64,000 nt of DNA from Bacteroidota bacterium (GTDB lineage: Bacteria; Bacteroidota; Bacteroidia; B-17B0; Aurantibacillaceae), in assembly GCA_019638705.1 (NCBI GenBank), contig JAHBTI010000010.1:1-64000 (forward strand). The letters are read 5' to 3'. The translations under genes were made by a program, and so were the position numbers. The first letter of the stretch is position 1; each line of letters opens with the position of its first letter. The notes beneath the pieces were generated by a model, which worked only from the letters and a program-made list of their open reading frames with translations, did not search any database and had not been told where the DNA came from. Positions 45,285 to 53,701 of this stretch are shown in pieces.

Positions 45285-45454
45285 GTTAGCGACACTGGTG
45301 TTTTATATTTTGTCCCACTCCCAAATTCCATATTTCAACTCGTTTGTGAGTTTGAAATCACAAAATTTTAATGTCAGTAAAATGATATGTCTAAAATCTT
45401 TTAAAAGTGTCATTGCTTGGTTTAGCAGTGTTGTTGGTTTTGCTTGCCGCTAAC
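45285..45454. repeat. Non-coding block bounded by GTTAGCG and CGCTAAC
   Basis: The 340-nt gap 45260-45599 has no gene I can support. It contains 'GTTAGCG' at 45285-45291 and its exact complement 'CGCTAAC' at 45448-45454, with a 'ttttcaactc..gagtttgaa'-type stem between. The right edge read on the minus strand is 'GTTAGCGGCAA', nearly the same as 'GTTAGTGGCAA' at 44048. These may be recombination boundaries like those of gene cassettes. A TAAATTTG -7-like element near 45580 may serve the RhuM gene. Confidence 0.4.
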
Positions 45455-45599
45455 GAATTAAAGAGAAAAAATTGAGATTGTAAAAAAAACATTTGCTACA
45501 AACCATAGCAAGGTTTTATTGTAAAAGAAAGTAGTTTTGTTTTCAAAATGAGTAAGGCTCATACATATAAATTCATGTAAATTTGTAAAGCATTTTCAA

Positions 45600-46628
45600 A
45601 TGGAACAATCCAACATTATCATATACAACACGCCTGACGGCAAAGCCCGCGTAACGCTTTATGCCCGCGATGGCAATGTGTGGATGAACCAAAATCAAAT
45701 AGCCGAACTTTTTGACACCTCCGTGCCAAATATCAGTATGCACATGATGAAAATATTGAGAGACAACGAGTTGAGCGAAAAATCAGTTGTTAAGTATTAC
45801 TTAACAACTGCCTCCGACGGCAAACAATACGATGTGGCTTTTTACAGTTTGGAAATGATTTTGGCTATTGGTTTCAGAGTGCGCAGCAAACGCGGAACGC
45901 AGTTTCGTATTTGGGCAAACACCACGCTGAAAGCGTATATGCAAAAAGGTTTTGTGATAGATGATGAGCGATTGAAAAATGCTGACGGCAGACCTGATTA
46001 TTTTGATGAACTCTTGGAACGCATACGCGACATTCGCGCTTCCGAAAAACGTTTCTACCAAAAGATAAAAGACTTGTTGAGTTTGTCGTCTGACTACGAT
46101 GCAAGCGATAAAGCCACGCAAATGTTTTTTGCCGAAACTCAAAACAAATTGCTGTATGCCGTTACGCAACTCACCGCCGCCGAAATAGTGATGAAACGCG
46201 CCAATCCCGAATTGCCCAACATGGGCTTAACCGCATGGAAAGGAAATATTGTAAGAAAAGGCGATATTATTATTGCAAAAAATTACCTGTCGGAAAATGA
46301 AATTGACACGCTTAACCGACTTACCGTAATTTTCTTGGAAACTGCCGAACTGCGCGTGAAAGAACACAAAGACCTGAACCTTGATTTTTGGAAAAATCAG
46401 GTGAATAAAATTTTGGAGTTTAACGACAGAAATGTGTTGAAACATACGGGTTCAATTTCTCACGAAGAAATGGAAAAACGTGCAGCGGAATTGTACGAAC
46501 AATTTAATACTAAACGAAAATTGTTTGAGGCTCAACAAGCCGATGAGCAAGATAAAAGAGAACTGCAAGCGGATAAGGAATTGAAAGAGTTGCAGGATAC
46601 AATAAAAAAACGGGAAAGCGAAAGCTGA
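45600..46628 (+). CDS. rhuM: RhuM family protein
   Basis: 342 residues. Matches the RhuM/virulence-associated family: 'IIIYNTPDGKARVTLYARDGNVWMNQNQIAELFDTSVPNIS', 'TASDGKQYDVAFYSLEMILAIGFRVRS' and 'FRIWANTTLKAYMQKGFVID'. The first half resembles a Bro/KilA-type DNA-binding unit; the last 60 residues are a charged coil. RhuM genes are common in restriction islands and accessory patches; biochemical function is unknown. Another copy of its 3' end is present as a remnant at 44197, a sign of past rearrangement here. Confidence 0.88.
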   Translation: MEQSNIIIYNTPDGKARVTLYARDGNVWMNQNQIAELFDTSVPNISMHMMKILRDNELSEKSVVKYYLTTASDGKQYDVAFYSLEMILAIGFRVRSKRGTQFRIWANTTLKAYMQKGFVIDDERLKNADGRPDYFDELLERIRDIRASEKRFYQKIKDLLSLSSDYDASDKATQMFFAETQNKLLYAVTQLTAAEIVMKRANPELPNMGLTAWKGNIVRKGDIIIAKNYLSENEIDTLNRLTVIFLETAELRVKEHKDLNLDFWKNQVNKILEFNDRNVLKHTGSISHEEMEKRAAELYEQFNTKRKLFEAQQADEQDKRELQADKELKELQDTIKKRESES

Positions 46629-46649
46629 GTTTATTTCCTGTACTTTTTT

Positions 46650-47597
46650 CTACAACAAAACCCTTATCAATTTCCCATTAGAAGTAGAAATAAAATAAGA
46701 GTTGTTTTGATTGTATGACACCGACAACAAATCAACATCTGTATTCAGTTCGCAGAAAGAAAAATCGTTTCCGTTTTCGGTAATCATAGCATTTCCGTTG
46801 TTGCCAACAACTATTCCTTGATTTGCATTTTTAAAACAAATGCCGTTCCAGTTCATTCGCTTTTTATAAGAGCGATTGTGGTCAAAAATTTTTTCAAAGT
46901 TTTTTCCGCCCTTACTTATTTTATAAATGCCGCCGTTGTAACCGCACACATAACTTAATGTACTGTCAAGCGTGTGGCAGGAAGTAAAAAAATCACCGTC
47001 AAACTCTGTGGGCAGGGCATCTTCGCCGTTTGTTGTTTTATAAACAGTTCCGTAACCCATCAGCAAATAATTTCCCCCGCCAATGTATGCACCGCAACGC
47101 ATTTCGTTTATCAGTCCTTTAAATCCTATCCAGTATGTGGGAACTATATTGTTGTGCAGCCAATTAATAATGCCCACATCATAATTTGTACCACCCGCAG
47201 TAAGCAACAGGTTTTCGTTTCCGAGCAAACAATGCAAATTGCCGTAATAAGAGTTGTCGGAATTAACTTCGTTTCCTGTAGAAAGCCATGTGTTGCCGCC
47301 GTCAATAGTTTGCAAAAGCAACAAGTCTTCACCGCAGCAATAGCCTGTGCTGTCGTTTACAAACAACATATTGTATAAACTTGTTTTACCGTCAAACACT
47401 TTAGTCCACGAAATGCCGTTGTCTGTGGATTTATAAATGTAGCCCGATTGTGATTTTTCGCCGCCGCAGAAAAAAACAGTATTCATTTTCGGGCAAATAA
47501 CTTTATTAATGCTTGTGTTTACAGGCGTTTCAAGCCACTCTGTTGGTTTGGAGATTGTTTTTTTCCTGCAGGACAAACCGAGCAAACAAGCAAACAT
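46650..47597 (-). CDS. BNR/Ycf48-like repeat lipoprotein
   Basis: 315 residues. The only start codon in frame is the ATG at 47595-47597, giving a very short signal 'MFACLLGLSC' with lipobox Cys10 and no basic residues before it; hydrophobic codons continue upstream ('RVFLIV') but have no start codon, so an unusual start is possible. Repeats such as 'GYIYKSTDNGISWTKVFDG' and 'LLLQTIDGGNTWLSTG' are Asp-box/BNR propeller blades like those of Ycf48. Probably exposed in the periplasm or outside. Function unknown. It is convergent with rhuM, 21 nt apart. Confidence 0.7.
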   Translation of the reverse strand: MFACLLGLSCRKKTISKPTEWLETPVNTSINKVICPKMNTVFFCGGEKSQSGYIYKSTDNGISWTKVFDGKTSLYNMLFVNDSTGYCCGEDLLLLQTIDGGNTWLSTGNEVNSDNSYYGNLHCLLGNENLLLTAGGTNYDVGIINWLHNNIVPTYWIGFKGLINEMRCGAYIGGGNYLLMGYGTVYKTTNGEDALPTEFDGDFFTSCHTLDSTLSYVCGYNGGIYKISKGGKNFEKIFDHNRSYKKRMNWNGICFKNANQGIVVGNNGNAMITENGNDFSFCELNTDVDLLSVSYNQNNSYFISTSNGKLIRVLL

Positions 47598-47670
47598 AAC
47601 TATGAGAAAAACCCGTGCGATGAGGCTAAAATAGTAAGCTTAAAAGTTATCTGAAAATTTATTTTATTTT

Positions 47671-47701
47671 TTTGCCGAAAATGAAAAAATACATACATTT
47701 G
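47671..47701 (+). promoter_or_regulatory. Bacteroidota-type promoter for tRNA-Gly
   Basis: TTTG at 47671-47674, exactly 19 nt, then TACATTTG at 47694-47701. An exact match to TTTG-N19-TAnnTTTG, 23 nt before the tRNA. Confidence 0.85.
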
Positions 47702-47724
47702 CACTCCTCAAAAACAGGAAGTAC

Positions 47725-47800
47725 GCGAAAGTAGCTCAGTTGGTAGAGCGTAACCTTGCCAAGGTTAAGGTCGCGGGTTCGAGACCCGTCTTTCGCTCCA
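47725..47800 (+). tRNA. tRNA-Gly (anticodon GCC)
   Basis: Acceptor GCGAAAG/CTTTCGC fully paired, D arm with 'agctcagttggtagagc', anticodon stem TAACC/GGTTA with loop TTGCCAA, T arm 'gcgggttcgagacccgt', T73 and an encoded CCA. A standard housekeeping tRNA with its own promoter and terminator. Confidence 0.95.
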
Positions 47801-47809
47801 CAAAAAAAC

Positions 47810-47835
47810 CTCTCTCAAAAAGAGAGTTTTTTTTT
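47810..47835 (+). terminator. Terminator after tRNA-Gly
   Basis: 'ctctct' and 'agagag' arms with a short A-rich loop, followed by a run of about ten T. Confidence 0.75.
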
Positions 47836-47844
47836 AATCCCCCT

Positions 47845-47928
47845 GCCTGGGTGGTGGAATTGGTAGACACGCAGGACTTAAAATCCTGTGACCTCACAGT
47901 CGTACGGGTTCAAGTCCCGTCCCGGGTA
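47845..47928 (+). tRNA. tRNA-Leu (anticodon TAA)
   Basis: 84-nt type II tRNA with a long variable arm ('tgacctcacagtcgta'). Acceptor GCCTGGG/CCCGGGT contains two G-T pairs. Anticodon stem CAGGA/TCCTG with loop CTTAAAA. T arm 'acgggttcaagtcccgt'. Discriminator A; CCA is not fully encoded. It lies 44 nt after tRNA-Gly but past a terminator, so it may have readthrough or its own promoter. Confidence 0.93.
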
Positions 47929-47936
47929 CAAGCAAG

Positions 47937-47976
47937 GCGGACTTCTCACTGCAAAAAGAGAAGTCCGCTTTTTTTT
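47937..47976 (+). terminator. Terminator after tRNA-Leu
   Basis: Perfect 11-bp stem 'gcggacttctc'/'gagaagtccgc' with a 10-nt loop, followed by eight T. Confidence 0.9.
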
Positions 47977-48162
47977 ATACCTGATAGTTTTGTGAGATGG
48001 CTTCGCAGCCACATATACCCCAAAAAATTCCGCCAAAAAACAGCCCTTTGTGCGAAATACCCTTTTTTTTGTGTGAAATACCCTTTTAACTGTGTGAACG
48101 AACAGCGCATTGTAAAAATAACTTTGTACTTTACCTGCACTTAACCATTAAAAAAATACAAC

Positions 48163-50439
48163 ATGAAAACGAGCATTACCTTTTTACTTTTTTTATTGCT
48201 TGCCTTTTTTGCTGCGCAGAGCCAAACACAAACTTGGCAATGGGCAAAGCGCGTGGGTACTGTAAACGACAATAACGGCAACCCTTTTAATCCTACATAC
48301 AACGAGGCTATTAGTGATGTGAAAGCAGATAAATACGGAAACTCCTATGCCGTAGGCTATTTTTATTCTGACCCTACTTTTGTGAATGTAACTAACGGAC
48401 TGCCCGCCACAGGCGGTTATGGTGGACTTGACGGGTACTTAATAAAATACAACTCTTGCGGTAGTACTGTGTGGTGGCGCAGAGTTGGGAGCGTGGGCGA
48501 TGATGGATTGAGTTCATTGGTATTTGATAATAACGGAAACATACAGGTATTAAGTGGTGCTGCCTCTACTGCCACTATTGACGGTAATAATGGAATAGAT
48601 ACGATAATTAGCGGTGGTGGTACATTTATTGCAAAATTTGATACCGCAGGAAACTTTATAAACAAATTAGATGTTCCGAATGTGGGCAAACTATTTATTA
48701 CAAGTCAGGGAGATTATTTTTTGACAAATGGAATAACAGGAGCGAGGGTAAACACATTGGGGGTAACAACAGCCACTTATGCTTATGCTACTGCTACTGC
48801 GGCTCCTGGCATTTACGGTATAGCCCTTGACAAAAATGATAATGTATATCTCTCAGGTAACTTTAATAAACTCATAAATATAGCACAAGGAACGACCTTA
48901 GTGCCTGTTGGGACAACTGTATCTCCTAATACTTATTATCCAAATAGCTTAGTGATGAAATTTTCTTCTACTGGAACTCTGTTATGGTACAACACGAGTA
49001 ACAATACAAACATTGGTGGTGATGTTTTAGATGGCGGCGCAATACTTGATACTTCTCAGAATGTGCTTTATTGTGGTGGGAAGACAGGTTTTGGAACAAA
49101 TGTTGTTTTTGGTTATACAGTTAATGTTGTGTCCGTAGCGGGAATGATTTTCCGCTTTGATTGTAACACGGGAAATTTACTATCTGGAACAACTGGTACT
49201 TTTAGCTTAAACGGCAAAATAAAAGTAGATTGTTCTGATATAGACAACTATGTTCACTGCGATGGATTAATTTTTGGTAATAACAATACTCTAACATTTA
49301 ACACTATTACTGTTAGTGCTAATGGACTGCGACAAAGTTATATAGGTAAATTTGATGCGTCAGGCAATGTTATTAATATAACTATGCTGCCTCAATCAGG
49401 TTCTCTACACGAAGCAATTAACGGTTTAGACGTAAACGAACAAGGCAACGTATATATAGGCGGTATGTTTGGCGGCACATTAGACAGCGCAGGTACAGCC
49501 GTAAACATCATAGGCGGTACAGTAGATGGCTTTGTAGCCAAATATGGTTTTGCCTGTAACAGCAGCGGCACCAGCCTAAGCCCGCTGCCCCCTACAAGTT
49601 TGGCGGCACAATACCAAGCCACACTTACCAATTATGTAACATGGATAGATAATGCGCAGTATGAAAACAACTATGAGTTGTGGTATAATACCAACAGCAA
49701 CCCTACATTTTCTTTGCTTGCCACTTTGCCCGCCAATACTACAAGCTATACGCATACGAGTTTAGCATACAATACCACCTACTGCTATAAAGCCCGCGCC
49801 GTAAATAACATAGGTGCAAGTTTCTTTACCAATGTGGGCTGCGCCGCTACCCCTACTACCGGTGGCGGTACAGGCACAGCCCCCAACGCACCGCTTAACT
49901 TAACTGCCGTAAACAACGGCAGCCTCACTAATAACGTAGCGTGGAATGATAACAGCAACAATGAAGATAATTTTGAGTTGCATTACACAACAGGCAGCGC
50001 AGCAAATTATTCATTGTTGGCTACACTACCTGCCAATACTACAAGCTATACGCACACAGGTTTAAGCTATACAACTACTTATTGCTATAAAGTAGCGGCT
50101 ACCAACAGCGCAGGCAGCAGCGCGTTTAGTAACACGGCTTGCGCTACCACGCCCGCCGCGCCTGATAGTACCATAGGTATAGTTAAGTTGAAAGATGAAA
50201 GTTTAACCTTGAGAGTTTACCCGAACCCTGCCAACACAGAAATTTATTTTGATGTGCCAGGCAACGAAAAACAAATACATATTGAGTTATACAATATGCT
50301 CGGCAGTTTGGTAATAAGCAAAAAGAATTACACTAACCGCAGCGCAATAAGCATAAGCACACTGAGCAAAGGCGTGTATTACTACAAAGTAATACTGCCA
50401 AAAGGCGAGTTTGCGGGTAAGGTGGTGAAAGAGGAATAA
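48163..50439 (+). CDS. Large secreted T9SS type A protein with propeller and two FN3 domains
   Basis: 758 residues. Signal peptide (1-20, 'LLFLLLAFFAAQSQ'), then a long beta-propeller-like region with SBBP-type units ('ADKYGNSYAVGYF', 'DKNDNVYLSGNF', 'NEQGNVYIGGMFGG') to about 460. Two fibronectin type III domains follow (about 475-570 and 580-670) that are near copies: 'LLATLPANTTSYTHT' is in both. The end is a type A signal: 'LRVYPNPANTEIYFDV', 'YNMLGSLVIS', 'LSKGVYYYKV'. Exported to the cell surface; role may be adhesion. No partner genes nearby. Confidence 0.85.
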   Translation: MKTSITFLLFLLLAFFAAQSQTQTWQWAKRVGTVNDNNGNPFNPTYNEAISDVKADKYGNSYAVGYFYSDPTFVNVTNGLPATGGYGGLDGYLIKYNSCGSTVWWRRVGSVGDDGLSSLVFDNNGNIQVLSGAASTATIDGNNGIDTIISGGGTFIAKFDTAGNFINKLDVPNVGKLFITSQGDYFLTNGITGARVNTLGVTTATYAYATATAAPGIYGIALDKNDNVYLSGNFNKLINIAQGTTLVPVGTTVSPNTYYPNSLVMKFSSTGTLLWYNTSNNTNIGGDVLDGGAILDTSQNVLYCGGKTGFGTNVVFGYTVNVVSVAGMIFRFDCNTGNLLSGTTGTFSLNGKIKVDCSDIDNYVHCDGLIFGNNNTLTFNTITVSANGLRQSYIGKFDASGNVINITMLPQSGSLHEAINGLDVNEQGNVYIGGMFGGTLDSAGTAVNIIGGTVDGFVAKYGFACNSSGTSLSPLPPTSLAAQYQATLTNYVTWIDNAQYENNYELWYNTNSNPTFSLLATLPANTTSYTHTSLAYNTTYCYKARAVNNIGASFFTNVGCAATPTTGGGTGTAPNAPLNLTAVNNGSLTNNVAWNDNSNNEDNFELHYTTGSAANYSLLATLPANTTSYTHTGLSYTTTYCYKVAATNSAGSSAFSNTACATTPAAPDSTIGIVKLKDESLTLRVYPNPANTEIYFDVPGNEKQIHIELYNMLGSLVISKKNYTNRSAISISTLSKGVYYYKVILPKGEFAGKVVKEE

Positions 50440-50520
50440 ATGAAAACAAATTGCAGGTGAACTGTGTTGCCGGACAGAAGATAAAAAATAACTTTGTGTT
50501 TTAAAATTAACCTAATCTCT

Positions 50521-50874
50521 ATGACCAATTACATAAACATTGAAGGTATTAATTTATACGCTTACCACGGTTGCTTGGAAGAAGAAGCAAAAATTGGCGG
50601 CGAATACATTGTGGACGTGTATATGAGTACCGACTTTTCTAAAGCCGCAACATCTGACAACCTCGCAGAAACCATTGATTACTGCACGGTGTATAACATT
50701 TGTAAAGTTGAAATGGCAATTCGCAGCAAGTTAATTGAAGCCGTTTGCGGGCGTATTTATCAAAAATTAAAATCGCAGTTTTCTTCCCTTAAAACCCTGC
50801 ATGTAAAAGTAACCAAGCTGCTTCCGCCTATGAACGGTAATGTGGACAAGGTGAGTGTGGAAATAAAAGACTGA
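50521..50874 (+). CDS. folB: Dihydroneopterin aldolase
   Basis: 117 residues from the ATG at 50521; an in-frame start at 50494 would add nine residues unlike the family. 'INIEGINLYAYHGCLEEEAKIGGEYIVDVYM' holds the substrate-binding Tyr-His-Gly region with the catalytic Glu, and 'LHVKVTKLLPPMNGNVDKVSVEI' holds the base Lys. It splits dihydroneopterin to the pterin used for folate. Other folate genes are absent here. A strong hairpin follows at 50893. Confidence 0.95.
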   Translation: MTNYINIEGINLYAYHGCLEEEAKIGGEYIVDVYMSTDFSKAATSDNLAETIDYCTVYNICKVEMAIRSKLIEAVCGRIYQKLKSQFSSLKTLHVKVTKLLPPMNGNVDKVSVEIKD

Positions 50875-50892
50875 AAAATTTAATTAAAAAAA

Positions 50893-50914
50893 GCTCCGGC
50901 ATTTCTGCCGGAGC
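50893..50914 (+). terminator. Hairpin after folB
   Basis: Perfect 9-bp stem 'gctccggca'/'tgccggagc' with a 4-nt loop. No T-run follows, but a second perfect stem ('actaaaatta'/'taattttagt', 50935-50958) comes 20 nt later. Between folB and the prenyltransferase nothing else was seen except a possible 37-codon frame that starts at 50921, which I do not trust. Confidence 0.5.
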
Positions 50915-51096
50915 CAACCCATGAAAAAAACTAAACTAAAATTACATCTAATTTTAGTAAGTCGGCGCAAAACTAACCAACAAATGTATTTTTTCCAAAT
51001 ACTTTTTCAAAAAAAACGCATGAAGTCATACTGAACAATTTCAGCATCTTTGTCGGATATTTAATTTTGCACTTTCAGTTTTAATTTACGTTTTCT

Positions 51097-51948
51097 ATGA
51101 AAAAATACCTTTCACTCATTACTTTCAGCCATACCATTTTTGCATTGCCTTTTGCTGTGATTGGTTTTTGTTTGGCAATCCGTTCGGGCAACGCACAATT
51201 TAGTTTTGAAAAACTGTTGTTGGTGTTGGCTTGCATGGTGTTTGCACGCAGCGCAGCTATGGCATTTAACCGCTTTGTGGACAGAAAATTTGATGCCATA
51301 AACCCGCGCACCGCCAAACGCGAAATTCCTGCGGGCGTAATTTCGCCTAAGGCTGCACTTACCCTGGTAATTTTGTGTTGCGCGGCATTTGTGCTTTGCG
51401 CTTATTTAATAAACACCTTGTGTTTTTATTTATCGCCCCTTGCCTTGCTTGTGGTTTTGGGTTACAGTTATACCAAACGTTTCACGCCTTTGTGCCATTT
51501 AATTTTGGGTGCCGGGCTTGCGCTTGCGCCCATTGGTGCATACATTGCGCTCACCGAACAGTTTGCGGTTTTACCTGTTTTAATCAGTGTGCTGGTGTTT
51601 TTGTGGGTAAGCGGTTTTGATATTATTTATGCCCTGCAGGACGATGAGTTTGACAAAAGCCAAAATTTAAAATCCATTCCTGCCTACATGGGAAGAAAAA
51701 ATGCCTTGCGCCTTTCTGAATTTCTGCATTTGCTGGCAGCAATGATTGTGCTTGCAGCTTACTTTGCAGGAAACTTCGGTTGGTTGTATTTGTTGGGTGC
51801 AGCAATGTTTATCGGCTTGCTGATTTACCAACACATTTTAGTAAAACCAAACGATTTAAGTAAAGTTACGCTCGCTTTTGGAACTACAAACGGTATGGCA
51901 AGTGTAATTTTTTGTGTGTTTGTGTGTTCGGATATTTTCTTGTTGTAG
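51097..51948 (+). CDS. UbiA-family prenyltransferase, probably of the futalosine menaquinone pathway
   Basis: 283 residues with eight to nine membrane helices. The two Asp-rich motifs of the UbiA family are present: 'AFNRFVDRKFDAINPRT' (motif 1) and 'YALQDDEFDKSQN' (motif 2), which hold Mg-pyrophosphate. Such enzymes put the isoprenoid chain on the aromatic head group. The family name is usually 4-hydroxybenzoate prenyltransferase, but mqnD and mqnB lie 3-5 kb away, so I infer that the acceptor is 1,4-dihydroxy-6-naphthoate. An inner-membrane step. Confidence 0.85.
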   Translation: MKKYLSLITFSHTIFALPFAVIGFCLAIRSGNAQFSFEKLLLVLACMVFARSAAMAFNRFVDRKFDAINPRTAKREIPAGVISPKAALTLVILCCAAFVLCAYLINTLCFYLSPLALLVVLGYSYTKRFTPLCHLILGAGLALAPIGAYIALTEQFAVLPVLISVLVFLWVSGFDIIYALQDDEFDKSQNLKSIPAYMGRKNALRLSEFLHLLAAMIVLAAYFAGNFGWLYLLGAAMFIGLLIYQHILVKPNDLSKVTLAFGTTNGMASVIFCVFVCSDIFLL

Positions 51949-51965
51949 AAAATTAAAAAGCTGTT

Positions 51966-52793
51966 TTAAATTCCAAACATATATCCGATAGTGGCGGTAA
52001 GCTGCCCTGTGAAAAAGTGATGATTGGCGTTTCCGTTGCCCTTGCCTAAAACCAAACACCGGCGGTAATCGGCATAAGAGGCTTTTCCTGTAAATTCAAA
52101 CAAGCCGTGTTTTAAAAACTCCAAGCGCAAACCTCCCTCTGCACCAACAATCCAACCTGCTATGTGCCAGTTGTTATTTAACCGCTGCCCGAAAATTGTA
52201 ACATCGGTACGCGGAAAAACAATGCCCGCCCCCGACTTTACTACCGCCGAAGCAATAAATTTTTTTGAAGGTTTATACAATTCAAATTTTCTAACGGCGT
52301 TCACCATCCAAAAATTTGCACCGTCGGTGTGTTCAAAATGTAAAAAATTTCCGCCCATCGTGGTGTCTTTGTCAATGGGCACACCGTCAATTTCACCTTT
52401 AATGCGCATACGCTGTCCGTCAGTTACCACATATTTTGTGTGGTCGTAATTCATTTCAATGCCCCATTTGCTGTTAAACATATACCCCACGCGAAACACA
52501 AATTGCGGAATGGTAACATTAATCACATCTTTCAGTTTATCAAAATCGGGTCTGTCGCCGGCGGTAACGTTGTAAATTGTAAAATCATAATTATCGGGCA
52601 TACCGCGCAACTCGTTGTATTTACCCGAATGATTTTTAAAATGAATGTTGCTTTTGCTGTACCATGCGCGGGTGTAACCCCAGCTTAAATAAACCTGTCC
52701 GTTTTTTTCTTTTAAAAGTTTCAGCGTATCGGTTGTTTGCGAAAAAGAAAACGTGCAAACAAGTGTAAAACAGAGCGCGAGAAAATAGTTCAT
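51966..52793 (-). CDS. Outer-membrane beta-barrel protein, unknown function
   Basis: 275 residues from the ATG at 52791-52793, chosen because it begins the signal peptide 'MNYFLALCFTLVCTFSFSQ'; the frame runs back to 52832 over the tsaE end. The mature chain has alternating beta strands such as 'NGQVYLSWGYTRAWY', 'FVFRVGYMFNSKWGIEMNYDHTKY', 'VVKSGAGIVFP' and a terminal 'TATIGYMFGI' with a C-terminal hydrophobic residue usual for barrel proteins. It starts 2 nt after the tsaE stop and is likely cotranscribed with it. No family name recognised. Confidence 0.75.
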   Translation of the reverse strand: MNYFLALCFTLVCTFSFSQTTDTLKLLKEKNGQVYLSWGYTRAWYSKSNIHFKNHSGKYNELRGMPDNYDFTIYNVTAGDRPDFDKLKDVINVTIPQFVFRVGYMFNSKWGIEMNYDHTKYVVTDGQRMRIKGEIDGVPIDKDTTMGGNFLHFEHTDGANFWMVNAVRKFELYKPSKKFIASAVVKSGAGIVFPRTDVTIFGQRLNNNWHIAGWIVGAEGGLRLEFLKHGLFEFTGKASYADYRRCLVLGKGNGNANHHFFTGQLTATIGYMFGI

Positions 52794-52794
52794 A

Positions 52795-53217
52795 TTAAAA
52801 TTTAGCCGCGTGAAGGTAACGAATATTTCCACTCAGGCTTATTTCCACTTTTACGCCTGTGTCCACAAGGTTTTCGGCTAATTCAGCCCATTCAAAAAAA
52901 CAATAGTCGTTGGAAGCCAAATAATCTTCAACGCCAATGTCCAACAATTCTTCCAAAGATTTTAGGCGGTATAAATCAAAATGAAAAATTTTTCCGTTTG
53001 GGTACGCATACTCGTTTACAATGCCGTAAGTGGGGCTGCTGAAATTATCGGTGCTGCCAAGTGTTTTACAAAGTTCTTTTATCAACGTGGTTTTTCCTGC
53101 ACCCATAGGCGCGTAAAACAACACTGTTTTTTCGTTGCCGATAAAATCAAGCAATGTTTTTGCAACCTGCGGTAATTCTTCAATTGACGAAATGCTTATA
53201 TCCAAAGTGTTTTTCAT
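52795..53217 (-). CDS. tsaE: tRNA threonylcarbamoyladenosine synthesis ATPase TsaE
   Basis: 140 residues, normal for the family. P-loop 'FYAPMGAGKTTLIKELCKTLG' and the conserved 'NFSSPTYGIVNEY' and 'IFHFDLYRLKSLEELLDIGVEDY', then 'CFFEWAELAENL'. It works with TsaB and TsaD to make t6A37 in ANN-decoding tRNAs. Its start overlaps the stop of the DUF423 gene by 4 nt. No other t6A gene is here. Confidence 0.95.
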   Translation of the reverse strand: MKNTLDISISSIEELPQVAKTLLDFIGNEKTVLFYAPMGAGKTTLIKELCKTLGSTDNFSSPTYGIVNEYAYPNGKIFHFDLYRLKSLEELLDIGVEDYLASNDYCFFEWAELAENLVDTGVKVEISLSGNIRYLHAAKF

Positions 53218-53624
53218 TTCTTCTTAAACACCGAAATTGCCAAACACAGCCAACCGCCGATAAACAGCAAGCCGCCCAAAGGTGTAATCGGTCCAAGCAC
53301 GCGAAGAAATTCCAAACCTGATAAACCGCGTGTACACAACAGATACAGCGAGCCGCTGAACAAAATAATGCCCCACAAAAAAAGCGTGTAAGCGGCGTTT
53401 AACAATTTTACATTACCAAAATGTTGTTTCAATAATACAATGGCTAACATAGCCAAGGTGTGATACATTTGATATTTTACGGCGGTATCAAAACCGTTCA
53501 GTTGGTCTGCGGTAATTAAACCCGTAGCTAATTGATTTTTTAAAGCATGTGCGCCCAATGCGCCAAAAGCTACGGCTATTGCGCCAAGCAAGCCGATAGT
53601 GAAAATTTGTTTAGGTAAATTCAT
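53214..53624 (-). CDS. DUF423 family membrane protein
   Basis: 136 residues from the ATG at 53622-53624; the frame runs back to 53669 into a palindromic repeat. Four membrane helices, with family motifs 'AVAFGALGAHALK' near the start and 'VKYQMYHTLAMLAI', then 'GSLYLLCTRGL' and 'GPITPLGGLLFIGGWL'. Function unknown; found in many bacteria. It is the first gene of a DUF423-tsaE-barrel operon with overlapping or 2-nt junctions. Confidence 0.93.
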   Translation of the reverse strand: MNLPKQIFTIGLLGAIAVAFGALGAHALKNQLATGLITADQLNGFDTAVKYQMYHTLAMLAIVLLKQHFGNVKLLNAAYTLFLWGIILFSGSLYLLCTRGLSGLEFLRVLGPITPLGGLLFIGGWLCLAISVFKKK

Positions 53625-53643
53625 GATTTTATTTTTTGTTTCT

Positions 53644-53699
53644 GCCACGAATTTCACTAATTCACACAAATAATTTGTGTAATTCGTGAAATTCGTGGC
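53644..53699. repeat. Long palindrome (stem about 27 bp)
   Basis: 'gccacgaatttcac' and its complement close an almost perfect inverted repeat, whose centre is 'aaattaattt'-like. Part of the same sequence recurs at 55770-55790 ('gccacgaatttcacgaat'), so it is a dispersed repeat. It lies between the TPR lipoprotein and DUF423 genes and may also affect transcription end. Confidence 0.7.
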
Positions 53700-53701
53700 T
53701 T

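Noticed and set aside
45268-45453. A 61-codon frame in the gap before rhuM
   Set aside because: No family, unusual composition, and it overlaps the palindromic boundary motifs; more likely non-coding.
50921-51034. A 37-codon frame after the folB hairpin
   Set aside because: Its start lies inside two stacked hairpins and the product (Lys/Gln-rich) has no recognisable features; probably part of the transcript end region.
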